From NCBI GenBank assembly GCA_964517355.1, contig CAZFCK010000022.1, positions 1-34,303 on the forward strand: DNA of 34,303 nucleotides. The letters are read 5' to 3'. Source of the DNA: CAZFCK01 sp964517355. GTDB lineage: Bacteria; Desulfobacterota; Desulfovibrionia; Desulfovibrionales; Desulfovibrionaceae. The notes below the pieces were generated by a model. The model was not told where the DNA came from. It saw only the letters and a program-made list of their open reading frames with translations, and made no database searches. The translations under genes and the position numbers were made by a program. This document shows positions 14,669 through 26,706 of this stretch, piece after piece. Position 1 is the first letter of the stretch; each line of letters starts with the position of its first letter.

Positions 14669-16780
14669 CTAGCCCGCATCCTGCGCCTGCGCCTGGATGG
14701 CGGTAATGGCCACCGTGTTCACAATGTCCGGAACCGTGCAGCCGCGGCTCAGGTCGTTCACCGGTTTGCGGAGTCCCTGAAGCACTGGGCCGATGGCCAC
14801 AGCCCCGGCGGCGCGCTGTACCGCCTTGTATGTGTTGTTGCCCGTGTTCAGATCCGGAAAAATGAAGACAGTGGCGTTGCCTGCGACTCTGCTGTTGGGC
14901 ATCTTTGTTTTGGCCACATCGGGATCGATCGCCGCGTCATACTGCAGCGGTCCCTCAAGCAGCAAATCAGGGGCAAGTTCCTTGGCCAGGCGCGTGGCTT
15001 CCACGACCTTGTCCACATCCTCCCCTTTGCCCGAATCGCCGGTGGAATAGGAAAGCATGGCGACACGAGGGGCGACGCCGAAAATGCGCGCGGTTTCGGC
15101 GGAACTCATGGCGATCTCGGCCAACTGCTGCGCATTGGGATTGGGGTTCACTGCGCAATCGCCGAAAACCAGAACGCGATCCTTCAAACACATCAGAAAG
15201 ACGCTGGACACGATGGAGACGCCGGGCTTGGTCTTGATGATTTCAAAAGCGGGGCGGATGGTCTGCCCCGTGGTGGTGATGGAACCCGAGACCATGCCGC
15301 TGGCATGCCCTTTGTATACCATCATGGTGCTGAAATAGGTCGGATCGGACATCTTGTCGCGCGCATCCTCCATACGCAGGCCCTTATGCTTGCGCAGTTC
15401 ATAATAAGTCTGCACGTATTCTTCGTAATCAGGGCTCGCCACCGGATTGACAATGTCCACTCCGTCGCCGAAGTGCAGCCCCAAAGCCGAAGCTCTGGCC
15501 GTAACCTCGTCGGGATTGCCCAGGATGGTGAACCGCCCCACATCGCGCCGCACAAGAATGTCCGCCGCTTGCAAAATGCGGTCGCTGTTGCCTTCGGGCA
15601 ACACTATGTGCTGCTTGTCGGCCGAAGCCTTTTCTATCAGCGAATACTCGAACATCTTCGGCGTGATCCGCGTGGAAACGACGTTCACGAGCCGCTCCCG
15701 CAACTCTTCGGTATTGACATGAGACTTGAACAGCCCCTGGGCGGTGGCGATCTTGCGCACGTCGTCGGGGAAAATGCGGCCGTACAGTTCCATAAGCCGG
15801 CGCGTGGTCTTATAGGTGTTTTCCTTGACTGAAAGGATGGCCAGCGGCACGCCGGTCCACCCCTCAATAAGACGATGCACGTTTTCCGGCGGCTGCAATC
15901 CACCGGTGAGGAGAATGCCGGAGATATCGGGATAGGAAGTGGAAAGGCGGGTGGCCAGACTGCTCAGGATGATATCCGAGCGGTCGCCCGGAGTGATGAC
16001 GAGACTCCCCTTTTCCAGGTATCCCAAAAAGTTGCTTATTCTCATCGCCGCGATGACATAGTCTTCCACAAGCGTGTCGAGGCGGCCGTGCCCGTACAGC
16101 ACCTCGGCGTCGGTCCATTTCCGCACGTCGTTGATCGTCGGATTCCCCAGACTCTCATCTTCCGGAATAACGTACACCAGCAGAGGCTTGCTGCTTTTAA
16201 TCCGGGAATCCATCTCCTTTTTGGCCGCTTCGGCCTGGTCGGGCGTCCCAGGGAAACGGTTGATGATCGTGGTGACGAGATCCACGCCCTTTTCTTCCAA
16301 AGCGTCGATGGTCAATTGCGTCCCGGCCAACAACTCGCCGTCGTTGCGCTGCCCGGAAACCACCAGCATCACGGGGCATCCCAAATTCGCCGCGATGTCG
16401 GCATTCAGATCGAATTCAAACGCGGCGTCTTTGCCCAAAAAATCCGTGCCTTCGCAGAGCACGAAGTCATACTTTTGCTCAAGCGCCTTGTATTTCTGCA
16501 GAATATTCTCCAGCAGCATGGCGTGCTGGTTATTGTTCATCAACTCGCGCGCTTCAGCGAGCGTATAAGCGTAGGTATCCTTATACTCCATATCCAGCTT
16601 ATATTCGCTCAGAATCAAATTGATGTCGTGGTCCCGCGTCCCTTCGGGATGGTCATTAATAATGGGGCGGAAAAACGCCACATGCTGAATGCCCGTGAGC
16701 AGCAACCGCATTACGCACAAGGCGATGGCGGACTTACCCGACTTCGCTTCCGTCGCTGTGATGTAGAGATTCTTAGACAT
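14669..16780 (-). CDS. pta: phosphate acetyltransferase, long form with BioD-like N-terminal domain
   Basis: Pta converts acetyl-CoA and phosphate to acetyl phosphate, the step before acetate kinase in fermentative or syntrophic energy conservation. The 703-residue protein has three parts. An N-terminal P-loop BioD-like domain (TATEAKSGKSAIAL, about 7-20) is followed by a DRTGG domain (about 215-330; GRLDTLVEDYVIAAM). The catalytic PTA_PTB domain (about 370-695) contains VLPEGNSDRILQAADIL, GMVSGSITTTGQTIRPAFEIIKT and the C-terminal QGLRKPVNDLSRGCTV region. Length and order match the large bacterial Pta proteins. It is transcribed away from the PFOR gene, and no acetate kinase gene is next to it in the window. 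Confidence 0.95.
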   Translation of the reverse strand: MSKNLYITATEAKSGKSAIALCVMRLLLTGIQHVAFFRPIINDHPEGTRDHDINLILSEYKLDMEYKDTYAYTLAEARELMNNNQHAMLLENILQKYKALEQKYDFVLCEGTDFLGKDAAFEFDLNADIAANLGCPVMLVVSGQRNDGELLAGTQLTIDALEEKGVDLVTTIINRFPGTPDQAEAAKKEMDSRIKSSKPLLVYVIPEDESLGNPTINDVRKWTDAEVLYGHGRLDTLVEDYVIAAMRISNFLGYLEKGSLVITPGDRSDIILSSLATRLSTSYPDISGILLTGGLQPPENVHRLIEGWTGVPLAILSVKENTYKTTRRLMELYGRIFPDDVRKIATAQGLFKSHVNTEELRERLVNVVSTRITPKMFEYSLIEKASADKQHIVLPEGNSDRILQAADILVRRDVGRFTILGNPDEVTARASALGLHFGDGVDIVNPVASPDYEEYVQTYYELRKHKGLRMEDARDKMSDPTYFSTMMVYKGHASGMVSGSITTTGQTIRPAFEIIKTKPGVSIVSSVFLMCLKDRVLVFGDCAVNPNPNAQQLAEIAMSSAETARIFGVAPRVAMLSYSTGDSGKGEDVDKVVEATRLAKELAPDLLLEGPLQYDAAIDPDVAKTKMPNSRVAGNATVFIFPDLNTGNNTYKAVQRAAGAVAIGPVLQGLRKPVNDLSRGCTVPDIVNTVAITAIQAQAQDAG

Positions 16781-17140
16781 ACGTTCTTTCCTCTATATGG
16801 TGCGAATTCCCATCGGCTGAAGGTTGTGCGGCAATGGGCTCTATACGCTCGGCATTGCCACGAAGATGTATAGCGATACCATGAAACGTTCCGGTTCCAT
16901 GAACTGGGCCGCCTTCTTAGTAGCATAAAGTATCAAGGTCAGACCAGGATATTTTCGTCCTATATTGCGGACTTTATCTATCTAAATGAAATTAATATAT
17001 TTCAGTGAAAAAAAAGCACCCATCTGTCCGAAAAAAAATAATCCTCGTCAATTTGCGGCGCTCCAAGAACATAGCGAGCGATCTCCATACGTACTGACCG
17101 CCACCGTTTGTTTTGTTCATTACCTAACCACGCCAGATCA
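16781..17140. other. pta upstream region
   Basis: This stretch should hold the pta promoter but I see no clear hexamer pair. An inverted repeat TGAAAT-N6-ATTTCA lies at 16987-17004 and might bind a regulator. No credible coding sequence is present. Confidence 0.4.
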
Positions 17141-17788
17141 CTACCCATTGAAATAGTTACATTTCCTCTGGGTTACTAGCCTCGTGAATACGATTCCAAA
17201 ACTATCCGCACCGGTTTTGTCAACGCACCATCTGAGCAGGGTTGCGAATACAAAAACGGGAATCGCAGATCCAGGGAGGCGTAGCCCTGTGACATGTCCG
17301 CCGATAATTACTATGATCCGATCCAATTTCAACAGGTTGACTTTGTCCCATCCCGCGGCATCCGTTGTCCACGCCTCTGCGGGTACAGCGGTTTTTTCCT
17401 TCATTCCGGCAAGCCGTTGGGGCAATGGAGGCTCTCCGGCGTTCATTGACAAAAACATTACAGCCATATTCCGGAGAAACGGTTTGAGTCCGTTATAACA
17501 GACGGGAGAAGCGCCGTGAATCCTGGCCGCCCTTGACCACGCGTTTTGCATGGCATGCGGCAATACCCATAAATAAATGAATAACTCTTTGATTATAAAG
17601 AAACAATGCGTCATAAGCGCCTGTTTTTCCAAAAGGGGAGCCCAAAGGATAGTCCCGTTGACAGCCTGTATCCCTTGGGCTCCGGTTTCCGGTTTTTCAC
17701 ACACATCGCGGAGTAAAGAAAACGGCCACGTTACGCATGGGTTCCCAGCTTAGCCCGTCATAAATGGCCTGCGGGGGATGCTGGTTCA
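17141..17788. other. uncharacterised stretch with open frames of doubtful coding value
   Basis: A minus-strand frame of 187 codons (17141-17704) and an overlapping plus-strand frame of 104 codons (17184-17498) are open here. Neither has a clear ribosome-binding site, and I recognise no domain in either. They could be remnants of a lost gene or chance frames. They are recorded so that the interval is not read as empty. Confidence 0.3.
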
Positions 17789-17895
17789 TTAGAGCATCTC
17801 ACGCTTGAAAAGCGCTAGATGCTCTTATGCATTTCCCTGGAACAATTGAAAATTGTTTCAGGGGAGAGCCTTGTTTCAAGGCGAAAATGCGCTAG
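17789..17895 (+). repeat. family-1 hairpin repeat, copy C (full length)
   Basis: This full-length copy is in opposite orientation to A and B. It starts TTAGAGCATCTCACGC and contains both parts of the family fold. Paired elements are AGAGCATCT/AGATGCTCT, CGCTT/AAGCG, GCATTT/AAATGC, CCTGgAACAATT/AATTGTTtCAGG and GCCTTG/CAAGGC. No coding gene directly precedes it. Confidence 0.92.
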
Positions 17896-18133
17896 CGCAT
17901 TGCAACGTTACGATGAGTTGGTTTGGGGCTCCGCCCCAACCTCCGCCAAGGGGTCATCCCCCCCTGGACCCGCGTTCATCTCATATAAAATTATCAATAG
18001 AATAAAAATCTTACGCTCGTCACAGAGTTCTTGAGAATCTTGGGAACCTTCTCCAAAATGTTCGTGCGCCGCCGAAGGCGTTTCGGTTTCAAAGCCGCTA
18101 TGTTCCAGGGCGGATGGACCATGAAAAGGTCTG
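17896..18133. other. GC-hairpin intergenic sequence after copy C
   Basis: A short palindrome GGGGCTCCGCCCC (near 17925-17937) is followed by a C-run with a partial complement. This is the kind of sequence often found between genes in GC-rich deltaproteobacterial-type genomes. Nothing else is recognisable. Confidence 0.4.
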
Positions 18134-18210
18134 GGCTCTTAAGCATTTACCTGAAACAATGAGATATTGTTTCAGATGCACGCCTTGCTGCAAGGCGCAG
18201 ATGCGCTTAG
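18134..18210 (+). repeat. diverged relative of the family-1 repeat
   Basis: The sequence differs from the full copies but keeps the three-way junction. The closing stem is GCATTT (18143-18148) with AGATGC (18199-18204). A perfect 10-bp hairpin CTGAAACAAT/ATTGTTTCAG lies at 18151-18175. GCCTTG/CAAGGC lies at 18182-18196. The terminal hairpin is missing apart from a GCTCTTA remnant at its start. Confidence 0.75.
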
Positions 18211-18742
18211 GACCGTGATCGCGACACGACCGCCCTGCCGGCTCTCATCTGCTGGAAAGACCAGCAGAAGCGTTTCAACACGACAGATGCAGATTTTATG
18301 CCCTGAAGCCAAGGAATTTTAGACCCGACTTGCGTGTTTTTCTCCCAAGGGATAGACGCCGCCTCATTTTTCAGACATTATAGGTTCAAGAAGAGGAGCA
18401 GGGAACCACGAGGCGCCACCACCACAGCCATGGTCCTACCCTCAGACAAGATGATAATGTGCGTGTTTTTACATGTGGTCCCTCCAAAATCTGGACTTTT
18501 TTTTCTTTACAGCATATTGTTTGTGGTCATACCATACAACGAAGAGCTATTTCACTCTGACACACTTTTTGCATGTACGAGCCACAGATAAAACTATATA
18601 TTTAACGTAAGGGAAACTTTTCTTCCAGAGCAGACCAGCTCCGAGTACCGCGTCCCGGCAGCGTGCCCCTCTTGGAACAGAGTCTGCCGTACAAGAGTCA
18701 GTGGAATCCAACATCGGCCTTGCGCCGGTCTGTCACCACCTA
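18211..18742. other. region upstream of the PFOR gene
   Basis: About 530 bases without a credible gene. An open frame of 85 codons (18334-18591) lacks a ribosome-binding site and recognisable sequence. The AT-rich part around 18480-18610 is the likely promoter area for the PFOR gene, but I cannot choose one promoter. Confidence 0.35.
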
Positions 18743-18762
18743 AACCCGACCATGTCCGGGTT
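18743..18762 (+). promoter_or_regulatory. 5' leader hairpin of the PFOR mRNA
   Basis: The AACCCGAC...GTCCGGGTT stem-loop ends eight bases before the AAAGGAG ribosome-binding site of the PFOR gene. It probably stabilises the mRNA or modulates translation. It has one bulged base. Confidence 0.45.
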
Positions 18763-18785
18763 ATGATTTGGAAAGGAGATCATGC

Positions 18786-22427
<3,642 letters not shown>

Positions 22428-22444
22428 TCCAGTCTGACGAATAT

Positions 22445-22482
22445 CCGGGGGGAAACCGCAGTGCAGAAGGGTTTCCCTCCGG
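22445..22482 (+). terminator. first hairpin downstream of the PFOR gene
   Basis: CCGGGGGGAAACC (22445-22457) and GGTTTCCCTCCGG (22470-22482) pair with one mismatch, 17 bases after the stop codon. A T-poor tail follows, so it may act together with the next hairpin. A similar CCGGGGGG-type stem occurs at 34054-34091. Confidence 0.6.
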
Positions 22483-22513
22483 CCTTGCTTGCATCATACG
22501 CATCAGCTCAACA

Positions 22514-22566
22514 CGACAGCGCATAGCGTCCTTGAAGGGCCGTCATGCGCTGTCGCATTTTCTTTT
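22514..22566 (+). terminator. second hairpin downstream of the PFOR gene, with T-rich tail
   Basis: CGACAGCGCAT (22514-22524) and ATGCGCTGTCG (22545-22555) form a perfect 11-bp stem, followed by CATTTTCTTTT. This is a good intrinsic terminator. Confidence 0.7.
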
Positions 22567-22626
22567 GTGGTTATTTCCTTTACTCCGAAAGTGCCTTCGG
22601 GGGGAAGACCCTCTTTCAAGAACTAT

Positions 22627-22658
22627 CAGCCCTTGGGCGCGGTTGTATCGCGCCTTAG
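22627..22658. repeat. GGCGCG palindrome repeat, first site
   Basis: CAGCCCTTGGGCGCGG then TTGTATCGCGCCTTAG shares its layout with two copies at 32943-33004. The core is a short palindrome around a GTA loop. It sits directly before family-2 repeat copy E. Confidence 0.6.
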
Positions 22659-22784
22659 AGCAGTTAACGCTTGAAATGATGGCTTAACGGCGGGCAAAGC
22701 CCGCCTACAATCATTTCACGGCAAAGATTTGCAAGCAAATCTTTGCAGAGCCTTTCAACTTTTTCAAAGTTTAAATGCTCTAGG
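22655..22784 (+). repeat. family-2 hairpin repeat, copy E (full length)
   Basis: It starts TTAGAGCA and ends TGCTCTAG, as family 1 does, but the inside differs. TGAAATGAT/ATCATTTCA encloses GGCGGGC/GCCCGCC. A perfect 12-bp hairpin GCAAAGATTTGC/GCAAATCTTTGC and an AACTTT/AAAGTT hairpin follow. A truncated inverted copy lies at 31729-31813. Confidence 0.85.
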
Positions 22785-22883
22785 GATGAAGATAGCAGCG
22801 CTGGTTTTGCCCTCGGAAAAACAAGTCGTTCCCACATTGCGGAGTTAAGGACATAGCCACATTTTCTTTTCGAAACGAAGCTA
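22785..22883. other. intergenic sequence with a further repeated segment
   Basis: GCAGCGCTGGTTT with flanking sequence (near 22796) recurs near 33014-33026, again directly after a GGCGCG-type repeat region. No gene is seen. Confidence 0.4.
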
Positions 22884-22936
22884 TACCGATTCCTGTTCAT
22901 AGTGTCGGCGCAAGGCGCTATGAACAGGAATCGGTA
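22884..22936. repeat. 19-bp palindrome (family 3) at the end of the sensor kinase gene
   Basis: TACCGATTCCTGTTCATAG and its exact complement flank a 15-base loop (TGTCGGCGCAAGGCG). The structure starts at the kinase stop codon (22937-22939) and could terminate its transcript. The left arm and loop recur at 34115-34146 with one change, so it is a repeat family and not only a terminator. Confidence 0.85.
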
Positions 22937-25492
22937 TTACTGTGCGAGTATGGAAGGCGAAGGCTGGTTGCCGAGGGGCAGGGCAAAGAAGAAGGCGCTG
23001 CCTTGCCCGGGCGTACTCTCCACCCAGATGCGCCCCCCGTGTTGTTCGATGATCTCTTTGCAGATGGAAAGTCCCAGGCCCGTGCCTCGGGGTTTGCCTG
23101 TGAGCTGGCAACCGGCCTGGCAAAACCGTTCGAAGATACGCTCCTGCTCGTGCGGAAGGATGCCGATGCCCGTATCACGGACACAAAAAAGCGCCTCCCG
23201 CCCCTGGTGTGTGACCTCTATGCAGACCAGACCTTGCTCCGTGAATTTCGCGGCGTTGGCCACGAGATTCACAAGCACCTGCACAATGCCCTTACGGTCG
23301 CAGCGCACGGGCGGAAGATCACGCTCCACAGAGGATGTCAGGGTCACGGGCGTGCCGGAAAACAGCAGGGACGTGGTGCAGCACACCTGATCCACAATGG
23401 CGAACATCGAGTGCTCATGCATGCTCCAGACATAGTGCTTGGACTCCAATCTGGCCAAATCGAGAACGTCAGTGATCAGCAGGGTCAGCCTGTCGCTTTC
23501 CGTGATGACGATCTCGAGATTCTGCTTGATGCGGACCGCGCGCCCCGCCAGATGCGCATCCTGCGCCGCCTTTTTATCGAACCAGCGCTGGAAATCCTTG
23601 AGAACGAGTTTTGTGAAGCCCAGAATGGAAGTCATGGGCGTGCGCAGTTCATGCGAAACCATCGAGACAAAATCTCTCATGACGCGGCTTGCGTTTTCGG
23701 CCATCTTCTGGGCCTCGCGCCTTGCCAGCTCCACCTGTTTGCGTTCCGTGACATCCGTGAGCAGGGATATGGTTGCCGGACGGCCATCCCAGGAAAAGCG
23801 GACGGCCACGATCTCCACCCAGCGCAGAGAGCCTTGTTTGTCGATGATGCGGCAATCGTACGTTTCAGGGACATCGTCGCCTGTTATACGCCGGTTGTGA
23901 TATCTTGCCACCATATCGCGATCTTCGGGGTGCACGAGATCAATGTACGGCCGCTCGATGAGTTCCTGCGGCGGGTAGCCTGAAATCTGTTCGAGCCTCG
24001 GGTTGCAAAAACGCATCAGCGCGTCTTGAATCACCAGTATGCCTTCGCCGGCCTTTTCCACCAGCAGCCGGTAGTTCTCCTCGCTGGCGCGCAAGGCCTC
24101 CTCGGCTTTTTGGCGTTGCAGATTCTCGTTGTGCAGGGCTTCGTTGGCCTGCTTGAGTTCATATGTGCGTTCATCCACGAGGTGCTGCAGATTGTCCCGG
24201 AGGAGCTGCAGTTCGCGTTCAACCTTTTTCCGCACGGTCTGGTCCCGCGCTTCCACGAGGCACATCTCGATTTCATTGTCTTTGTTACGCAGAGGCTTGA
24301 AGGTGATATCCAGCACCAGGGAACCATTCGCCTCGGTGGTTTCCAGCTCGATGCGCACCACTTCTCCCGACAGAGCCTTGTAGACGGCCTTTTTAAGCTT
24401 TTCCACGTTTTGCTCGAACTGAACTTTTTCAGATTCCCGGGGGCGGGTCGACACATCCCAAAGCTTTTTCCCAAGAACGGTCGCGGCGAATTCCGGGTGG
24501 ATTTTCTTGGCGGTCTGGTTCAATTCAAGCACATTGGCCAACGGGTCCAGCAGGGCGGTAAACTGGAAGGAATTGTTGAAAATGGCTTCAAAGTTCCGCC
24601 TGCTCTTTTCAAGGTCGCTCACCGCCTGCTGTACGCGATGCTGGAGCAACCTGTTCCAGACCAGGCCCGCCAAGACGATACAGAGTGCGATGGGAGCGCC
24701 CCATTCAATATACTTCCAGGAAAAAACTGCGGCAGCCTTGTTGTGCAGGTTGTGCTGAACGAACACCAGCATCTGCTCTTGCGATATCTGCGCCATGCCT
24801 CTTTCCAAAAGAGCTAGGGTCGCATGATCTCCTTCGCGCACGGCGGCGTGAACCTGAGAGACATAAAAAGGCAGGTGGGGAGCATGAACAAATTCGTGTT
24901 CCTTGCCCAGTGAGGCCAAATAATGCGTCGCGGTCAGGGTATCGGCCACGAACACGCGGATTTCACCTCTCAAGGCCGCGCCAATGAGCTTTTTATAGGT
25001 GGGATAGGCGACAAGTTCAACATTTTGCACGGATTGCCGCACTTTCTCAACGGCCAGGTCTCCCTCGACCACTCCGACGCGCCGGCCATGCAATTGTTGC
25101 ACCCCGTCAACGCCAGGCATATCCCGTTTATGGTAAATGCGCGTCGAGGTGGTGAAAAACGGCATGGTAAAATCAAAGACGCTATCGCGCTGTTTACTGT
25201 AAAAAATACCGCTGACCGCGTGGGCTTTGCCCTGCCGCACGGCTTCCAGGACCTCGTTCCAGGGCAGGAGCCGATATTCGATTTCCACTCCGGTGATTTC
25301 GGACCAATAGTTCCAATAATCCACGATAAAGCCGGTGGGCCGCCCTTCTTTGTCGAAATATTCAAAGGGGGCGTAATCATCGCTGCCCGCGATGATGATT
25401 TTTTGTGGAATGTCTGCGCTCAAGGCAATTGCGGGCGCTCCCATCAAAAACAAGGTAATAAAAAGAGGGATAAGAATATGATCCATGCGCAT
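22937..25492 (-). CDS. sensor histidine kinase with periplasmic amino-acid-binding domain and two PAS domains
   Basis: The 851-residue protein starts with a signal/anchor segment. A family-3 solute-binding domain (about 28-245) with SGIFYSKQRDSVFDFT follows; its arginine R102 aligns with the carboxylate-binding arginine of amino-acid-binding proteins. Next are a membrane segment (about 262-280), a PAS domain (about 298-415), a coiled coil (about 425-470) and a second PAS domain (about 470-585). The kinase core has MVSHELRTPMTSILGF (phospho-acceptor H614), N-box NLVANAAKF and G-boxes VRDTGIGI and GTGLGLS. No receiver domain or response regulator gene is present. It is divergent from an amino-acid transporter operon whose substrate it probably senses. 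ATGs at 25492 and 25486 are both plausible starts. Confidence 0.9.
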   Translation of the reverse strand: MRMDHILIPLFITLFLMGAPAIALSADIPQKIIIAGSDDYAPFEYFDKEGRPTGFIVDYWNYWSEITGVEIEYRLLPWNEVLEAVRQGKAHAVSGIFYSKQRDSVFDFTMPFFTTSTRIYHKRDMPGVDGVQQLHGRRVGVVEGDLAVEKVRQSVQNVELVAYPTYKKLIGAALRGEIRVFVADTLTATHYLASLGKEHEFVHAPHLPFYVSQVHAAVREGDHATLALLERGMAQISQEQMLVFVQHNLHNKAAAVFSWKYIEWGAPIALCIVLAGLVWNRLLQHRVQQAVSDLEKSRRNFEAIFNNSFQFTALLDPLANVLELNQTAKKIHPEFAATVLGKKLWDVSTRPRESEKVQFEQNVEKLKKAVYKALSGEVVRIELETTEANGSLVLDITFKPLRNKDNEIEMCLVEARDQTVRKKVERELQLLRDNLQHLVDERTYELKQANEALHNENLQRQKAEEALRASEENYRLLVEKAGEGILVIQDALMRFCNPRLEQISGYPPQELIERPYIDLVHPEDRDMVARYHNRRITGDDVPETYDCRIIDKQGSLRWVEIVAVRFSWDGRPATISLLTDVTERKQVELARREAQKMAENASRVMRDFVSMVSHELRTPMTSILGFTKLVLKDFQRWFDKKAAQDAHLAGRAVRIKQNLEIVITESDRLTLLITDVLDLARLESKHYVWSMHEHSMFAIVDQVCCTTSLLFSGTPVTLTSSVERDLPPVRCDRKGIVQVLVNLVANAAKFTEQGLVCIEVTHQGREALFCVRDTGIGILPHEQERIFERFCQAGCQLTGKPRGTGLGLSICKEIIEQHGGRIWVESTPGQGSAFFFALPLGNQPSPSILAQ

Positions 25493-25617
25493 GCCATGCC
25501 CCAAGCGTGTTCAGGAATGAGAGAGTGTACGTCAGGATGTTTGATGAAAAGTAACAAAAGGAGTGTCGAAAATAAATAGGGAAAAGAAGCCCGCGAACTG
25601 CACGCCGGAGGATTGCA
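25493..25617. other. divergent promoter region, kinase and amino-acid operon
   Basis: This short stretch must hold promoters for both directions unless the operon promoter lies further downstream. No strong consensus pair or palindromic operator was found. Confidence 0.4.
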
Positions 25618-25725
25618 ATGTTATTTCGCCATAGTTCGCTTGATCACTTTGTGCAAGTCTGCTACTTCCATGGCTGCCGGCAATCCCTGCAGCAAAAGGA
25701 GAATGGCGGGGGTAACAGCCCTTGA
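25618..25725 (+). CDS. possible 35-residue leader peptide of the amino-acid transporter operon
   Basis: An ATG preceded by GGAGG with six-base spacing opens a 35-codon frame that ends 83 bases before the binding-protein gene. The peptide (MLFRHSSLDHFVQVCYFHG...) has four histidines and several glutamines near QSLQQ, but no run of one amino acid. It could be a regulatory leader or a chance frame with a good ribosome-binding site. No obvious attenuator hairpin follows it. Confidence 0.35.
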   Translation: MLFRHSSLDHFVQVCYFHGCRQSLQQKENGGGNSP

Positions 25726-25808
25726 ACCTCATATTCGCGCCAATCGTCACCAACAGGGTACTCCCCTGAAGGAACCAGTCACGAAATCCATAACAGGAGC
25801 ACAACACA

Positions 25809-26570
25809 ATGGGTAAGAAAATCATTTGCATTCTTGCGGGCTTGGCTTTGGCCGTGGTTTTCACCTGTGGCGCGTCTTTTGCCCAGGAAAAGGTCTACGT
25901 CAATGGTATAGACTTCGGTTTCCCTCCCTTCGGATTTGTGGATAAAGACGGCAAACCCGCGGGATTCGACGTGGAAGCCATGGACTGGATCGCCAAGACC
26001 ATGGGCTTTCAGGTGAAGCACCAACCCATGGATTGGGACGGCATCATCCCCGCCCTCAACGCGGGGAAAATCGATCTCATCGCTTCGGGTATGAGCATCA
26101 CTCCAGAACGCCAGGAAATCGTGAATTTCACCAATCCTTACTACCAGGTCACTCAGGTGCTCGTAGCCCAGGACGACAAACAGGGAACTATCGAGGAGTG
26201 GTTGACCTCGGGCAAGAAGATCGGTGTGCAGCGCGGCACTGTCACGTGCAAGTACCTCGAAGATCTCAAGAAGCAAGATCCCGACAAATACAACTACGAA
26301 ATCGTGCTCTACGACTCCACCGATCTCTCCATGCAGGATTTGCCCATAGGCCGCATCGATGGCTCCGGCATGGACAGCTCCATTGCCTATGAGCTTATGA
26401 AGGGAAAACCATACAAAGTGATCGGCACCTTCGACGCGGAGCCCCAGGATTACGGTTACGCCGTGCGCAAGGAAGACACGGAGCTGCTGAACACGCTCAA
26501 CGAGGGTCTGAAGAAACTCATGGCGGACCCGCATTGGCAGAATTTGAAAGCCAAATACGATATCCCGTAG
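25809..26570 (+). CDS. periplasmic amino-acid-binding protein (ABC transporter, family 3)
   Basis: The 253-residue protein has a signal peptide (MGKKIICILAGLALAVVF..., likely cut after SFA, residue 25). Its binding fold is that of polar amino-acid receptors: GIDFGFPPFGFVDKDGKPAGFDVE (33-56), IASGMSITPERQEIVNFTNPYY (91-112, with R101) and D189 in GSGMDSS. R101 and D189 are the positions that usually hold the carboxylate and amino groups of the ligand. It delivers the ligand to the two permeases encoded downstream. An AGGAG lies eight bases before the ATG. The amino acid cannot be named from sequence. A strong hairpin after the gene should make this protein more abundant than the membrane subunits. 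Confidence 0.9.
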   Translation: MGKKIICILAGLALAVVFTCGASFAQEKVYVNGIDFGFPPFGFVDKDGKPAGFDVEAMDWIAKTMGFQVKHQPMDWDGIIPALNAGKIDLIASGMSITPERQEIVNFTNPYYQVTQVLVAQDDKQGTIEEWLTSGKKIGVQRGTVTCKYLEDLKKQDPDKYNYEIVLYDSTDLSMQDLPIGRIDGSGMDSSIAYELMKGKPYKVIGTFDAEPQDYGYAVRKEDTELLNTLNEGLKKLMADPHWQNLKAKYDIP

Positions 26571-26598
26571 GCCCTGGCCTCACGGGCAGCTAATGCCG

Positions 26599-26655
26599 GC
26601 CCGGAGGGTTCGGGGCGCCAGGTGCATGCGGCGCCGGAACCTTCCGGGCTTTTTT
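26599..26655 (+). terminator. intercistronic terminator after the binding-protein gene
   Basis: The long arms GCCCGGAGGGTTC... (26599-26619) and GGCGCCGGAACCTTCCGGGC (26630-26649) pair with few mismatches and are followed by six T. It sits between the binding-protein gene and the first permease gene. Partial read-through would set the usual excess of binding protein over membrane subunits. Confidence 0.8.
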
Positions 26656-26706
26656 GCCCCGCTCTTCATAGGCAGGGCGCTCACTCAGAACTTTTGGAGA
26701 CGTACA

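Noticed and set aside
17184..17498. A 104-codon plus-strand frame between pta and PFOR genes
   Set aside because: No ribosome-binding site, no domain, and it overlaps an equally doubtful minus-strand frame; at most a relic.
26593..26706. An N-terminal extension of the first amino-acid permease
   Set aside because: The extension overlaps an intrinsic terminator and has no membrane-protein character, while the GTG at 26707 has a good ribosome-binding site and gives the normal length.
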